Source of the DNA: Lachnospiraceae bacterium
GTDB lineage: Bacteria > Bacillota > Clostridia > Lachnospirales > Lachnospiraceae
NCBI GenBank assembly: GCA_017480445.1
Contig: JAFVAO010000008.1
Location: 1 to 49,168 of the forward strand
Direction: 5' to 3'
Length of the DNA stretch: 49,168 bases
Part shown: in pieces, positions 9,871-17,739 of the stretch
How positions within the stretch are numbered: the first letter of the stretch is position 1
Layout of the letters: the number at the start of each line of letters is the position of its first letter
Made by a program: the position numbers and the translations under genes
Notes under the pieces: generated by a model
The model's database searches: none
What the model saw: only the letters and a program-made list of their open reading frames with translations
Told to the model about the DNA's origin: nothing

Positions 9871-10104
9871 ATGGCGGATGTAAATGACAGGCTGATCGAG
9901 GAGATCATGAACCATCTGGACAAAGAAGTGATCGGCGGCTCCGTGCGCATGAGCGTAGAGATGGATGATACCCAAGAGGAATACGCGAAGGTTTCCCACA
10001 AGTGCTGCAAGGTCTATGGAAAGGATTCCACCCGCGTTGTGGGCGAGCTGGATATGTATTCCGATCTGTATTTGAACGATATGAAACGACGTGGAGAATT
10101 GTAA
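9871..10104 (+). CDS. Small conserved-looking protein of unknown function
   Basis: This acidic soluble protein of about 77 residues has no membrane segment and two adjacent cysteines (HKCCKVYG). An in-frame ATG at 9850 is open, but AAAGGAG sits 6-7 bases before the ATG at 9871, giving MADVNDRLIEEIM. It lies 35 bases after the two-helix protein and 40 bases before the pseudouridine synthase, in the same orientation, so it is probably part of one transcript. The function is not recognised. Confidence 0.65.
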   Translation: MADVNDRLIEEIMNHLDKEVIGGSVRMSVEMDDTQEEYAKVSHKCCKVYGKDSTRVVGELDMYSDLYLNDMKRRGEL

Positions 10105-10144
10105 AAAATCAGGATGAAACAGGAAAATTCGTAAAGGATCAGCT

Positions 10145-11137
10145 ATGCAGGAAATAAAGATCGGCCCCAATCAGGCGGGGCAGCGGTTGGACAAATTTTT
10201 ACATAAGTATCTGCCGAATGCCACCGGCAGCTTTCTGTATAAGATGCTACGCAAGAAGAACATTACGCTGAACGGGAAAAAGGCGGAAGGAAAAGAAATG
10301 CTGGTCACGGGAGATGTGGTGCAGAGCTTCTTGGCGGAAGAGACATTTGCCAAATTCTCCGGTATCGTGCAGAACCACACCGCACAAATTCACACCAATC
10401 AGTACGAAACAGCATATCGTACCTTGCAGAATGTTACTGTGTTGTATGAGGACGAAGAAAAGCTTGTGCTGAATAAGCCGGCGGGGATTCTGACACAGAA
10501 GGCTAAAGAGAGTGATCCGAGTCTGAACGAATGGCTGATCGGGTATCTTCTGGCGCGCGGCGCGATCACGTTGGAGGAACTGGCAACTTTTAAACCCTCT
10601 GTATGCAATCGTCTGGACCGCAACACCAGCGGGCTTGTGATCTGCGGCAAGACCCTTGCCGGCTCTCAGCATGTCAGTGAACAGATCCGCACAAGAGCGG
10701 TGCAGAAGTTTTATCACACAATCTGTGTGGGCGAGGTGCGGGAACGCATTGTGCTGGATGGCTACCTGCACAAAGACAACCGCACCAATCGGGTCACCAT
10801 CACCGATGCACCCGATCCAGCATCCGACAGCCCGATCAAAACCGTCTGTATCCCCCTTGCCACAAACGGCCGCTTCACCTTGCTGGAGGTGGAACTGATC
10901 ACCGGCAAGACCCATCAGATTCGGGCGCATCTCGCAAGCATCGGTCATCCCTTGATCGGGGATCACAAATATGGTCGGCCTCAGGTGAATCAGGAGATCC
11001 GCTCACGCTTTGATCTGACCTATCAGCTGCTGCATGCTTACCGCATCGTCTTCCCGGACGGCCGGGAGGTCATTGCCCCTTATCCGCCGCAGTTTACAGC
11101 CATCAGAGAACATTTATTCGGGAGTGTGTCGTTCTGA
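10145..11137 (+). CDS. RluA-family (RluC/RluD-type) pseudouridine synthase
   Basis: The 330-residue protein has an N-terminal S4 domain (QRLDKFLHKYLPNATGSFLYK, about 12-75) and a catalytic RluA domain with LNKPAGILTQ and the active-site block CNRLDRNTSGLVI, whose Asp performs the isomerisation. GKTHQIRAHLASIGHPLIGD near 255-275 is the usual late block. Family role: making pseudouridines in 23S rRNA (positions 955/2504/2580 for RluC, 1911-1917 for RluD); the target cannot be fixed from sequence alone. AAAGGAT precedes the ATG. The gene ends inside a perfect intrinsic terminator. Confidence 0.92.
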   Translation: MQEIKIGPNQAGQRLDKFLHKYLPNATGSFLYKMLRKKNITLNGKKAEGKEMLVTGDVVQSFLAEETFAKFSGIVQNHTAQIHTNQYETAYRTLQNVTVLYEDEEKLVLNKPAGILTQKAKESDPSLNEWLIGYLLARGAITLEELATFKPSVCNRLDRNTSGLVICGKTLAGSQHVSEQIRTRAVQKFYHTICVGEVRERIVLDGYLHKDNRTNRVTITDAPDPASDSPIKTVCIPLATNGRFTLLEVELITGKTHQIRAHLASIGHPLIGDHKYGRPQVNQEIRSRFDLTYQLLHAYRIVFPDGREVIAPYPPQFTAIREHLFGSVSF

Positions 11138-11155
11138 CACACTCCCTTGTTTTTG
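11120..11155 (+). terminator. Intrinsic terminator overlapping the end of the RluA-family gene
   Basis: Bases 11120-11130 pair perfectly with 11136-11146 (11 base pairs, 5-base loop), followed by TTGTTTTT. The 5' arm contains the last codons and the stop lies in the hairpin, an economical arrangement. Confidence 0.9.
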
Positions 11156-11291
11156 GGGAGATCCATATGCTACAGTAGTCTTAGCTTTTATCGTTTGCAG
11201 GAGCAAGTTACAGTACCTATGATGTTGGAATATGACTTACCCCACCCCCCTTTCCACAATACCTGTATCCTGTGAATGGTAGGCGCTGAAG

Positions 11292-11337
11292 ACGGCTCTC
11301 AGATCATACTCGCCTGAGTAGGAGAGCCGTTTTTCTG
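11292..11337 (+). terminator. Second plus-strand hairpin with T-run
   Basis: Bases 11292-11300 pair with 11322-11330 and an inner TACTC/GAGTA stem lies between them. The T-rich tract TTTTTCTGTTTT follows on the plus strand only. It is about 140 bases beyond a complete terminator and overlaps the 3' end of the decayed kinase on the other strand. It could end a small plus-strand RNA or read-through transcripts. Confidence 0.55.
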
Positions 11338-12204
11338 TTTTGTTCTGATCGCAATCGTTACAACGGTACCGCCGTTTGTTCTGGGCGCAATTTGCAGGGT
11401 TCCGTCACACATAGTGCACAAGCGCTCCCTGATATTGATTTCCCTTCAAACCGCACCTGCTCCACAGCGAGGTAAGCGCGGGTGTGTTCCAATTCCTCTG
11501 AAAAAGGAATCGTTCCCTCCTTGGCGATCGCCGTAAAATTTCTGCGCAGGTAGCTGTTAAAATCCAGAATCACTGCCTGCGCCTTGTCCGCATCCTGCTT
11601 ACACAGATAGTAGATACTCATCATGGTGTTGTAAATAAAATGCGGGCGCATCTGCAACACCCGGATACTTGCCGCCTGACGCTCGATGGTCTCACGCTGC
11701 GCAATATATTGTTCCATCTGGTCAAGAAGGATAAAGACAAATAAAAATAAAGCGGCAAAAGAAGTACCAATCACAATCAACAGCAGCCCGTAAAACCACA
11801 TTTGTATCAGAATACAGATCAGCGGAACATACAGATACAGGCGAAAGGCCAGCAGCTGATGGGCCTCCCACAATATAGAACGTCGATGCCTTACGCCAAT
11901 CCTCACGGACACAGCGCAGAAGGTATAAAGTCAACAGCGGCATCATGATGGAAGAAAAAAAAGATTCCAGACCAATCGCGACACGGGAGAGCAGCGCGAA
12001 TCTGTCCCCAAGCAGTAACAGCGAAATTTGAGAGAGCATATCGAACAGAATATAGGCGGCCAATATGTGAAAAAATACTGTGAAATATTTGCGGACCCAA
12101 CGCTCCATGTAAGGTACAATTCGTATGAGGATAAAGCTCAACAGCACGATGGCCAGGCCGCCTGCGGACGTTGCAAAATTCGTCAGATCAAACCAGTTTG
12201 TCAT
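11299..12204 (-). pseudogene. Decayed LytS-type sensor histidine kinase
   Basis: Read on the minus strand, the first frame (from 12204) encodes about five hydrophobic helices and breaks near 11870. The second frame picks up at LLAFRLYLYVPL and holds further helices and an intact histidine box (LQMRPHFIYNTMMSIYYL), then YLAVEQVRFEGK. Near 11435 the frame breaks again. In another frame one can read NIRERL, MCDGTLQIAP and GGTVVTI, the end of a HATPase_c domain, down to a stop at 11299-11301. The N-box, the G1 region and part of the sensor loop are missing, so two deletions, each shifting frame, have removed ATP binding. Phosphotransfer should be lost. The start overlaps the regulator stop by four bases, showing a former regulator-kinase operon. 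Confidence 0.82.
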
Positions 12205-12812
12205 ATTGTTTCCACCTTTTCAAATGATATGGACAACTGCGGATAACGCAGCAGCGACAGCTGTTTTCGAACCGCCTCCTCCGTGAGCGGCTTTAAGAGG
12301 AAGCCGCACGCGCCGGTTTCCCATGCATCAAAGGAATATTCCATATATGCCGTCAGAAACACAACATTTGTACGCGGATTCAGCTTTAAAAGCGACTTGC
12401 AGACATCCAGTCCACTGTGTTGTCCCATTTCAATATCCAGAAACGCCAGAAAAATCGGATTGTTCCGGGCGAATTGCAGCAGTTCGGTAGGTCTGGTAAA
12501 TCCCATAATGGTCGCATCGGGCAGCGCCTTCTCCAGAATCGGCATGCTTCCGGAGAGAATGATTTTTTCATCATCCAGCATGACGACCTGCGGCGGAAAC
12601 ACGGATTTTTCGTTGGCCAGCAACAGATCGGCCACATTGACCCCCAATTGTTCGGAGATCCGCGCAATCAAGGTGGCATCCGGCACACGGCGTCCCGTTT
12701 CCCAACTGGCTACGCTGGAGCGGTCTACATATAATTTCTCCGCAAGCGCCTGCTGGGAGAGTCCTTTTTCCATGCGGCGCTGTCTGAGCATCTCTGCAAA
12801 GCTGTTGTTCAT
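12201..12812 (-). CDS. HTH (XRE)-receiver response regulator
   Basis: The 203-residue protein has the reversed order seen in some Clostridia regulators. An N-terminal XRE/Cro helix-turn-helix (about residues 5-62, with LSQQALAEKL, VDRSSVASWETGRR) is followed by a receiver domain (about 73-195). Receiver marks are VMLDDEK (acidic pocket), FLDIEMG (phospho-acceptor Asp), FLTAY (switch Thr) and FLLKPL (Lys). It should bind DNA in a phosphorylation-dependent manner, but its apparent partner kinase directly downstream is broken. GGAAGGGA precedes the ATG. A plausible promoter lies at 12852-12880 on the same strand. Confidence 0.88.
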   Translation of the reverse strand: MNNSFAEMLRQRRMEKGLSQQALAEKLYVDRSSVASWETGRRVPDATLIARISEQLGVNVADLLLANEKSVFPPQVVMLDDEKIILSGSMPILEKALPDATIMGFTRPTELLQFARNNPIFLAFLDIEMGQHSGLDVCKSLLKLNPRTNVVFLTAYMEYSFDAWETGACGFLLKPLTEEAVRKQLSLLRYPQLSISFEKVETI

Positions 12813-12851
12813 GTCAATCTGTCCCTTCCGATAAATCCAGTATTCTCTATC

Positions 12852-12880
12852 ATGATATACAATTCGTCTCCAAAGTACAA
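12852..12880 (-). promoter_or_regulatory. Possible promoter for the HTH-receiver regulator
   Basis: On the minus strand TTGTAC (12880-12875), a 17-base spacer and TATCAT (12857-12852) fit a sigma-A type promoter with moderate consensus. It lies about 40 bases before the regulator ATG. Confidence 0.45.
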
Positions 12881-12933
12881 GTTCTAAAAGTCAATTTCGT
12901 GTGACATTCTGACACAAGGTCCTGATTTTTTGT

Positions 12934-12962
12934 TTGACACAGAAGAGCGTTCATAATACAAT
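12934..12962 (+). promoter_or_regulatory. Consensus sigma-A promoter, divergent from the regulator
   Basis: TTGACA (12934-12939), a 17-base spacer and TACAAT (12957-12962) form a near-perfect promoter. The expected start of transcription (about 12968-12970) is only a few bases before the ATG at 12972, so the message would be leaderless or nearly so. Confidence 0.7.
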
Positions 12963-12971
12963 AAATGTACT

Positions 12972-13397
12972 ATGATGTTACAGAATCTATTTCGATACAA
13001 AAACAATCATATGCACGACTTGGTTCGCATGGAATGTGTGCTGCTGAGCGTTTTATTGGTCATGTGGATCTTTGTTCTGGAGATACCGCAGGCGGTAGCG
13101 CGCGCTTCTTTTTTGTCCGCTTCATCTACAGAGCATTCGATTCTGCAGCCCAGACACGCGGAGGGACAGGCCGATGCGCGGGAAGTACGCGAACAGCAGG
13201 CCCGTCTGTCTAATACCGCAGTGGCAGGACGGCAGGTGCAGCAGGAGAATCAACGTGCGCTGATCTTCTTTTTCTTGTTGTTGACGGGTTTTGTACTGTT
13301 GACACTCAAACAGGTTTCCTTGCAATGTGATCATGTACATAGTCATGGAAAGACATCCATCATTCGTTTTATACATTTACAGGACGGTCAAAAATAA
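12972..13397 (+). CDS. Small two-helix membrane protein of unknown function
   Basis: The 141-residue protein has a hydrophobic helix at about residues 21-42 (ECVLLSVLLVMWIFVLE), a polar Ala/Gln/Arg-rich, possibly coiled-coil stretch of about 50 residues, and a second helix near 95-115 (ALIFFFLLLTGFVLL). No ribosome binding site is visible before the ATG at 12972, but a very good promoter places the transcript start almost on it. It is divergent from the HTH-receiver gene, a usual position for a regulated target. The function is not recognised, and decay cannot be excluded because its partner system is damaged. Confidence 0.55.
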   Translation: MMLQNLFRYKNNHMHDLVRMECVLLSVLLVMWIFVLEIPQAVARASFLSASSTEHSILQPRHAEGQADAREVREQQARLSNTAVAGRQVQQENQRALIFFFLLLTGFVLLTLKQVSLQCDHVHSHGKTSIIRFIHLQDGQK

Positions 13398-13428
13398 ACA
13401 GGCTTTCTGTGTTCATTTTTTCACGGAG

Positions 13429-13455
13429 ATCCTCTCTAAAGGAGGGGTTATTTTT
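13429..13455 (+). terminator. Possible weak terminator before the permease operon
   Basis: An imperfect hairpin (left arm ATCCTCT near 13429-13435, right arm GGAGGGGT near 13441-13448, with a bulge and G-U pairs) is followed by TTATTTTT. It may end transcription of the small membrane protein. Confidence 0.3.
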
Positions 13456-13490
13456 CGTGGCATATTTATACAGAAAGAGAGGAATTATGT

Positions 13491-14843
13491 TTGATCGCAC
13501 AAATGATGGCAGTAACTATATTTGTGATCATGTTCGCACTTATAGTTTCTGAAAAAATAGAGAGACAGTGGGCTTCCCTCGGATGCGGCGCACTGATGCT
13601 GGTCGTCGTCTTTGGCATCTGCATGCAAAGCTGGAGTGCCGTATGGGAAACTCTGAATTTTCGCGAAATGGTAACCATTCCTTTTTGGTATGCAGGAAGT
13701 GCAGCAGAGGAAATTTCGACAGGGGTGAATTGGGCAACCATCCTGTTCATCGCCGGCATGATGGTCATGGTAGAGGGAATGGGAAAGTCCGGCTTTTTCC
13801 GGTGGCTCTGCCTGCGGATCGCCAAAGCAGTAAAATACAAGGCCATTCCCATTTTGATTTCCTTCATGCTGATATCCTTTGTATTGGCGATGTTTATAGA
13901 CAGTATTACCGTGATTCTGTTTCTGGCCGCTGTGACGGTGGAACTGGCCGGGCTGCTGCAATTTTCACCGATCCCGGTGATCCTTGCAGAGGTGTTCTGC
14001 GCAAACTTAGGTGGCTCTGCCACGATGTGCGGGGATCCGCCCAATATCATCATCGGAACTTCATTGGGGTATTCCTTTGGGGATTTCATTACAAATACCG
14101 GTGTGTTGGCAGTGATCTCGCTGGTGGTGGTTGTCTGTTACTTTTATCTGTGTTTCCGCAAAAAGCTGGCGCAGAATCTCGGACAAATCGATGTGCATTC
14201 GTTTCCGGAGCCTGACAGCGCAATCCAAAACAAAAAGGATTTTTGTGTCAGCTGTATGATTTTCGGGACAGCGGTTCTATTGCTGATAACGCATGCCATG
14301 ACAGGACTAACCGTCGCTACAATCGGAACCGGTATCGCCCTGATTACACTGTTTACATCCGGAAAAGACGCCTTCCTGCTTCTGAAAAAGATAGACTACA
14401 AGACATTGTTGTTTTTCATCGGATTATTTATTGTGGTAGGCGGCTTGGAAAAGACAGGCATACTGGAACTGATCGCCTCCGTAATCGAGCAGATCAGCGG
14501 CGATGACCCCAAATTAATGATCGCCATCATTCTTTGGATTTCTGCTTTTGCAAGTGCTTTCGTGGACAATATTCCGTTTGCCGCGACGATGATTCCGGTC
14601 ATCAAATCCCTTTCTGCCGCGACGGGACTGGATCTTTCCGTTCTCGCGTGGACACTGGCGGTCGGAACGGATATCGGTGGTTCTGCAACACCGATCGGTG
14701 CATCCGCAAATGTTGTAGGCATATCCATTGCTTCACAGAATGGTCATATGATTGGCTGGGGCAAATATTGTAAATACCTTGCACCGGCAACCATTCTTGT
14801 CATATGTATCAGTATGCTTGGAATCTATATCAGATATTTTTAA
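13491..14843 (+). CDS. SLC13 / ArsB-NhaD family permease
   Basis: The 450-residue integral membrane protein has about 10-12 helices and two inverted halves. The first half carries FIDSITVILFLAAVTVEL and LGGSATMCGDPPNIIIG; the second carries FVDNIPFAATMIPV and DIGGSATPIGASANVVG. These paired Gly/Ser/Asn-Pro motifs are the ion-site signatures of the ion transporter superfamily (ArsB, NhaD, citrate/dicarboxylate carriers). Substrate and coupling ion are not decided by sequence. The start is TTG at 13491, with AGAGAGGA eight bases upstream; an ATG at 13487 is in another frame and stops after 21 codons. The kinase-like gene follows after 22 bases. Confidence 0.88.
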   Translation: MIAQMMAVTIFVIMFALIVSEKIERQWASLGCGALMLVVVFGICMQSWSAVWETLNFREMVTIPFWYAGSAAEEISTGVNWATILFIAGMMVMVEGMGKSGFFRWLCLRIAKAVKYKAIPILISFMLISFVLAMFIDSITVILFLAAVTVELAGLLQFSPIPVILAEVFCANLGGSATMCGDPPNIIIGTSLGYSFGDFITNTGVLAVISLVVVVCYFYLCFRKKLAQNLGQIDVHSFPEPDSAIQNKKDFCVSCMIFGTAVLLLITHAMTGLTVATIGTGIALITLFTSGKDAFLLLKKIDYKTLLFFIGLFIVVGGLEKTGILELIASVIEQISGDDPKLMIAIILWISAFASAFVDNIPFAATMIPVIKSLSAATGLDLSVLAWTLAVGTDIGGSATPIGASANVVGISIASQNGHMIGWGKYCKYLAPATILVICISMLGIYIRYF

Positions 14844-14865
14844 AACAAAACAGGAGGCGTCATCA

Positions 14866-15474
14866 ATGGAAAAACAGATCATTATTGCTTTGGGCAGAGA
14901 ATTCGGAAGCGGCGGACATGAGGCCGGAGAAATTCTGGCAGAAAGGTATGGAATTGCTTTTCTGGATCACGTGTTGCTCCAAAAAATTGCGGAAGAGAAA
15001 CACATCGATTTGAAACTTCTGGAGCGATATGATGAGAAACCCAAAAATAAATTATTTTCCAGAACAGTTGCCGGTTATTCCAGTGCATTGGAAGAGCATG
15101 TGGCCAACATCCAGTTTGACTACATACATCAACTGGCAGATGCGGGCAAATCCTTTGTGATTGTCGGCAGATGTGCTGAATATATTCTGCGTGGAAATCC
15201 TGTGTTACTCTCCGTATTTGTGCTCGGCAATAAAGAGACAAAATGCGCGCGGATTATGAAGAAATATGATCTGACAGAGGAAGAAGCCTACAAAATGATG
15301 AAACGCAAGGACGCGACGCGAAAAAACTATCACAACTATTACTGCGACGGCAAATGGGGAGACTCCCGCAATTATGATCTGTGCATCAACAGCAGTAATC
15401 TGGGCGTGGAAGGCGTCGTAGAAATCATTGATGATTTGATAAGGAGGAGACTGGAGCGTGTGGACAATCAGTAA
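14866..15474 (+). CDS. Cytidylate kinase-like family protein
   Basis: The 202-residue protein opens with an unusual P-loop-like block, ALGREFGSGGHEAG (about residues 7-20), then ILAERYGIAFLD. Both are typical of the cytidylate-kinase-like family (PF13189), distinct from true Cmk. FVIVGRCAEYIL and a basic lid-like segment KMMKRKDATRKNYHNYY also fit. Family members are nucleotide-kinase folds whose real substrate is mostly unknown. AGGAGG precedes the ATG at 14866; an upstream in-frame ATG at 14752 lies within the permease gene and is not used. The 3' end overlaps the YitT gene by 17 bases. Confidence 0.85.
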   Translation: MEKQIIIALGREFGSGGHEAGEILAERYGIAFLDHVLLQKIAEEKHIDLKLLERYDEKPKNKLFSRTVAGYSSALEEHVANIQFDYIHQLADAGKSFVIVGRCAEYILRGNPVLLSVFVLGNKETKCARIMKKYDLTEEEAYKMMKRKDATRKNYHNYYCDGKWGDSRNYDLCINSSNLGVEGVVEIIDDLIRRRLERVDNQ

Positions 15475-16303
15475 AAAATTTGAGGAAGCGATGTCTTGTC
15501 TGATGATTGTGATTGGCGCATTGATGGCGAGTTTTTCCGTCATTTGTATCTTGATTCCGAACGATGCCATTGACTATGGCACGGCCGGTATCGCGATCAT
15601 CATCAGTATGTTGACAGGGTTCAACCTGTCCGTCTGTGTGGCGGTGGTGTTTGTGCCGTTTCTGGTCGCAGGAACACTGATTCTGGGCAAACGGTTCGGA
15701 TTTAAGGCCTTGCTGGGCAGCTTGGTCTATACGGTGGGCTTGTCGATCTTCGAGAAAGTGCCGTTTGAGTTGAATACAGAGCACTTCCTCGCGGTCGTGT
15801 TCGGCGGAGCGATCCTGGGAGCCGGGTTGGCACTGATCCTGAAAAACGGTGGCTGTATAGACGGTTCAGAGATTTTTGCCAATATTTTTATCAAAAAGCT
15901 GTTCGATCTGACCGGTAAAAACTATAGCATGACGTACATTTTGATCGCCTTTAACGCCTGCGTATACATGGCGGTATTCGTGCTGATCAACCGCAATGCG
16001 GCGCTGCTTAGCCTGCTGGTCTATGTGGTTGCGACATCGATTATCAACCACTTTACAGATCATTTTGAAGCAATCAAACAGGTGACGATCATCACCAAGA
16101 ATCCGGATGCGCTGGTCAAAGCGATCAAAGAGGAGCTAAACAAGACCTGTACCATCATGAATTCCTATGGAGCGATCGCCGGCGAGAACAAGACGCTGAT
16201 CTGCTATGTCAACTATTTCGAAGTGCAGAAGATCAAAGAGATCATCGCCCAGAACAAGGGCACCTTCAGTACGGTTTCAACCATTGATGAGATCCTGCGG
16301 TAG
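15458..16303 (+). CDS. YitT family membrane protein with DUF2179 domain
   Basis: The 281-residue protein has five to six hydrophobic helices over about residues 10-200 (YitT_membrane) and a C-terminal soluble DUF2179 domain (about 220-278, TIITKNPDALVKAIKEEL through YFEVQKIKEIIAQ). This is the standard YitT arrangement and length. The family is common in Firmicutes and its function is unknown; DUF2179 resembles small regulatory ligand-binding folds. The start is GTG at 15458, with AAGGAGGA nine bases upstream, overlapping the kinase-like gene. It is the third gene of a tight three-gene operon. Confidence 0.9.
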   Translation: MWTISKKFEEAMSCLMIVIGALMASFSVICILIPNDAIDYGTAGIAIIISMLTGFNLSVCVAVVFVPFLVAGTLILGKRFGFKALLGSLVYTVGLSIFEKVPFELNTEHFLAVVFGGAILGAGLALILKNGGCIDGSEIFANIFIKKLFDLTGKNYSMTYILIAFNACVYMAVFVLINRNAALLSLLVYVVATSIINHFTDHFEAIKQVTIITKNPDALVKAIKEELNKTCTIMNSYGAIAGENKTLICYVNYFEVQKIKEIIAQNKGTFSTVSTIDEILR

Positions 16304-16352
16304 CGGGAAGGAACACAAATCAATATTTATGATAGCGATATACAGACTTTTA

Positions 16353-16361
16353 TGGTAAAAT
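16353..16361 (+). promoter_or_regulatory. Possible extended -10 promoter for the Cache sensor operon
   Basis: TGGTAAAAT matches the extended -10 form (TGN followed by TAAAAT) in an AT-rich stretch 40 bases before the sensor ATG. No good -35 box is seen. Confidence 0.35.
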
Positions 16362-16401
16362 ATTATACAGTATATTGTGTTTATTCTATCGGAGGACGGT
16401 T

Positions 16402-17739
16402 ATGCGGCGAATATACATTGACAAGCGTTCCATACCCCTGTTTCTTTTATCGGTGTTTATCATCGTGACGCTGATCGGCGTCAATTTTGGCGTGCTGCAC
16501 AATAAGACGAGAGAAAATCTGATTGCCACGCGGGAAAATCAGGTGCTGCAGGGTGTCGCGCAGGTCAATTATTATTTTCAGGAGAGCAAAGACTCTGTGA
16601 AGCGTGCGGCCTATACGATCAGTATGATGCAGGAACGGGGTGCTTCCGATGCGGAAATCCTGCAATTTCTGGAACAGGAATCCGATGTGTATACCCAGAC
16701 GGTGAACAAGGATTTTACGGGGTTTTACGGCTCTTTTAACGGACATTATCTGGACGGCATCGGTTGGGTGCCGGACGCGGATTATGTGGCCGAGGAGCGT
16801 CCGTGGTATATGGATGCTTTGGACGCACAGGGAGAGATCGCACTGGTCTCACCGTATCTTGACTCCCAGACAGGGACGGTCATGATGTCGATCAGCCAGT
16901 TGCTTCAGGACGGCACAAGCGTCGTCTCGCTGGATCTGAGCATGGATGGACTGCAGACCCTCGCCGAGGAATGTGCCGTACAATTTGTGTGGAATGATGC
17001 GCTCATTTTGGATCAGGACGGATTTGTGGTTGCACATTCAGACCGGGACGAGCTGGGAAAGGTGTATGACGAGGAGACGGACGGCATCGGCTGTCTGATT
17101 GCCGCCGAGCTGAACTCCACACCCGAAGAGCAGGAACGGGCTTATTTTGAAGTAGACTATGCCGGCAAATCCTATTTTGTATTCTCGTCTGCGCTCAACG
17201 ACGGCTGGCATGCGCTTGCGATTGTGGACGAGAACAGACTGTTCGGCTCGCTACGGTGGATTTATGTAATCTTTTTCGTGACGTTACTTGTGATCATTGC
17301 CGTCATTGCATATGTTTTTCTGAAAATCCAGCAGAAGCAGGGGCAGACAGAGGATTTGAACCGCCAGATTCAGGCGGTGGCGAATATATACGCGGCAGTG
17401 CGGCTGATCGATCTGAAGGAGGACAGCTTCACGATGATCAACGGTCGGGACGAGGATATGCAGATGCTGCTGAGCAATAAGCATATGCACGCGCAGAACG
17501 CGCTTCGTGTGACCATGGATGCCATGACAGATATCCGATTCAAAAAGGCGATTTTTGATTTTACTAATTTTTCGACTTTGCAGGAACGGCTTTCCGATAA
17601 AAATACGATCATCCGAGAATATATTGATATCAACAATGACCGGTGCCGGGCACGTTTTGTGCCGGTGGAATACGATGAGACCGGTACACTGCATTATGTG
17701 ATGTGGATGGTAGAGATCACTGATAACAGGAGTGCATGA
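16402..17739 (+). CDS. Membrane Cache-domain sensor without its own output domain
   Basis: The 445-residue protein has an N-terminal helix (about 11-32), a long extracytoplasmic region resembling a double Cache sensor (about 35-275, with the ERPWYMDAL block typical of dCache), a second helix near 280-305 and a PAS-like cytoplasmic domain (about 325-440). It ends where proteins of this build usually continue into GGDEF. The next gene, overlapping by ATGA, is a free GGDEF protein. The sensor is therefore expected to signal to a diguanylate cyclase encoded as a separate polypeptide. GGAGG lies seven bases before the ATG at 16402. Confidence 0.82.
   Translation: MRRIYIDKRSIPLFLLSVFIIVTLIGVNFGVLHNKTRENLIATRENQVLQGVAQVNYYFQESKDSVKRAAYTISMMQERGASDAEILQFLEQESDVYTQTVNKDFTGFYGSFNGHYLDGIGWVPDADYVAEERPWYMDALDAQGEIALVSPYLDSQTGTVMMSISQLLQDGTSVVSLDLSMDGLQTLAEECAVQFVWNDALILDQDGFVVAHSDRDELGKVYDEETDGIGCLIAAELNSTPEEQERAYFEVDYAGKSYFVFSSALNDGWHALAIVDENRLFGSLRWIYVIFFVTLLVIIAVIAYVFLKIQQKQGQTEDLNRQIQAVANIYAAVRLIDLKEDSFTMINGRDEDMQMLLSNKHMHAQNALRVTMDAMTDIRFKKAIFDFTNFSTLQERLSDKNTIIREYIDINNDRCRARFVPVEYDETGTLHYVMWMVEITDNRSA

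Noticed and set aside
11306-11318. A 13-base match between 11306-11318 and 19969-19981
   Set aside because: A perfect 13-base repeat is expected several times by chance in 49 kb, and the two contexts (hairpin and spacer) differ.
12965-13213. An 82-codon open frame overlapping the small membrane protein
   Set aside because: It starts upstream of the likely transcript start, has no ribosome binding site and reads as unstructured, while the frame from 12972 shows two good helices.
13487-13552. ATG with good ribosome binding site spacing just before the permease start
   Set aside because: It is in another frame and stops after 21 codons; the TTG at 13491 opens the full permease frame and shares the same binding site.
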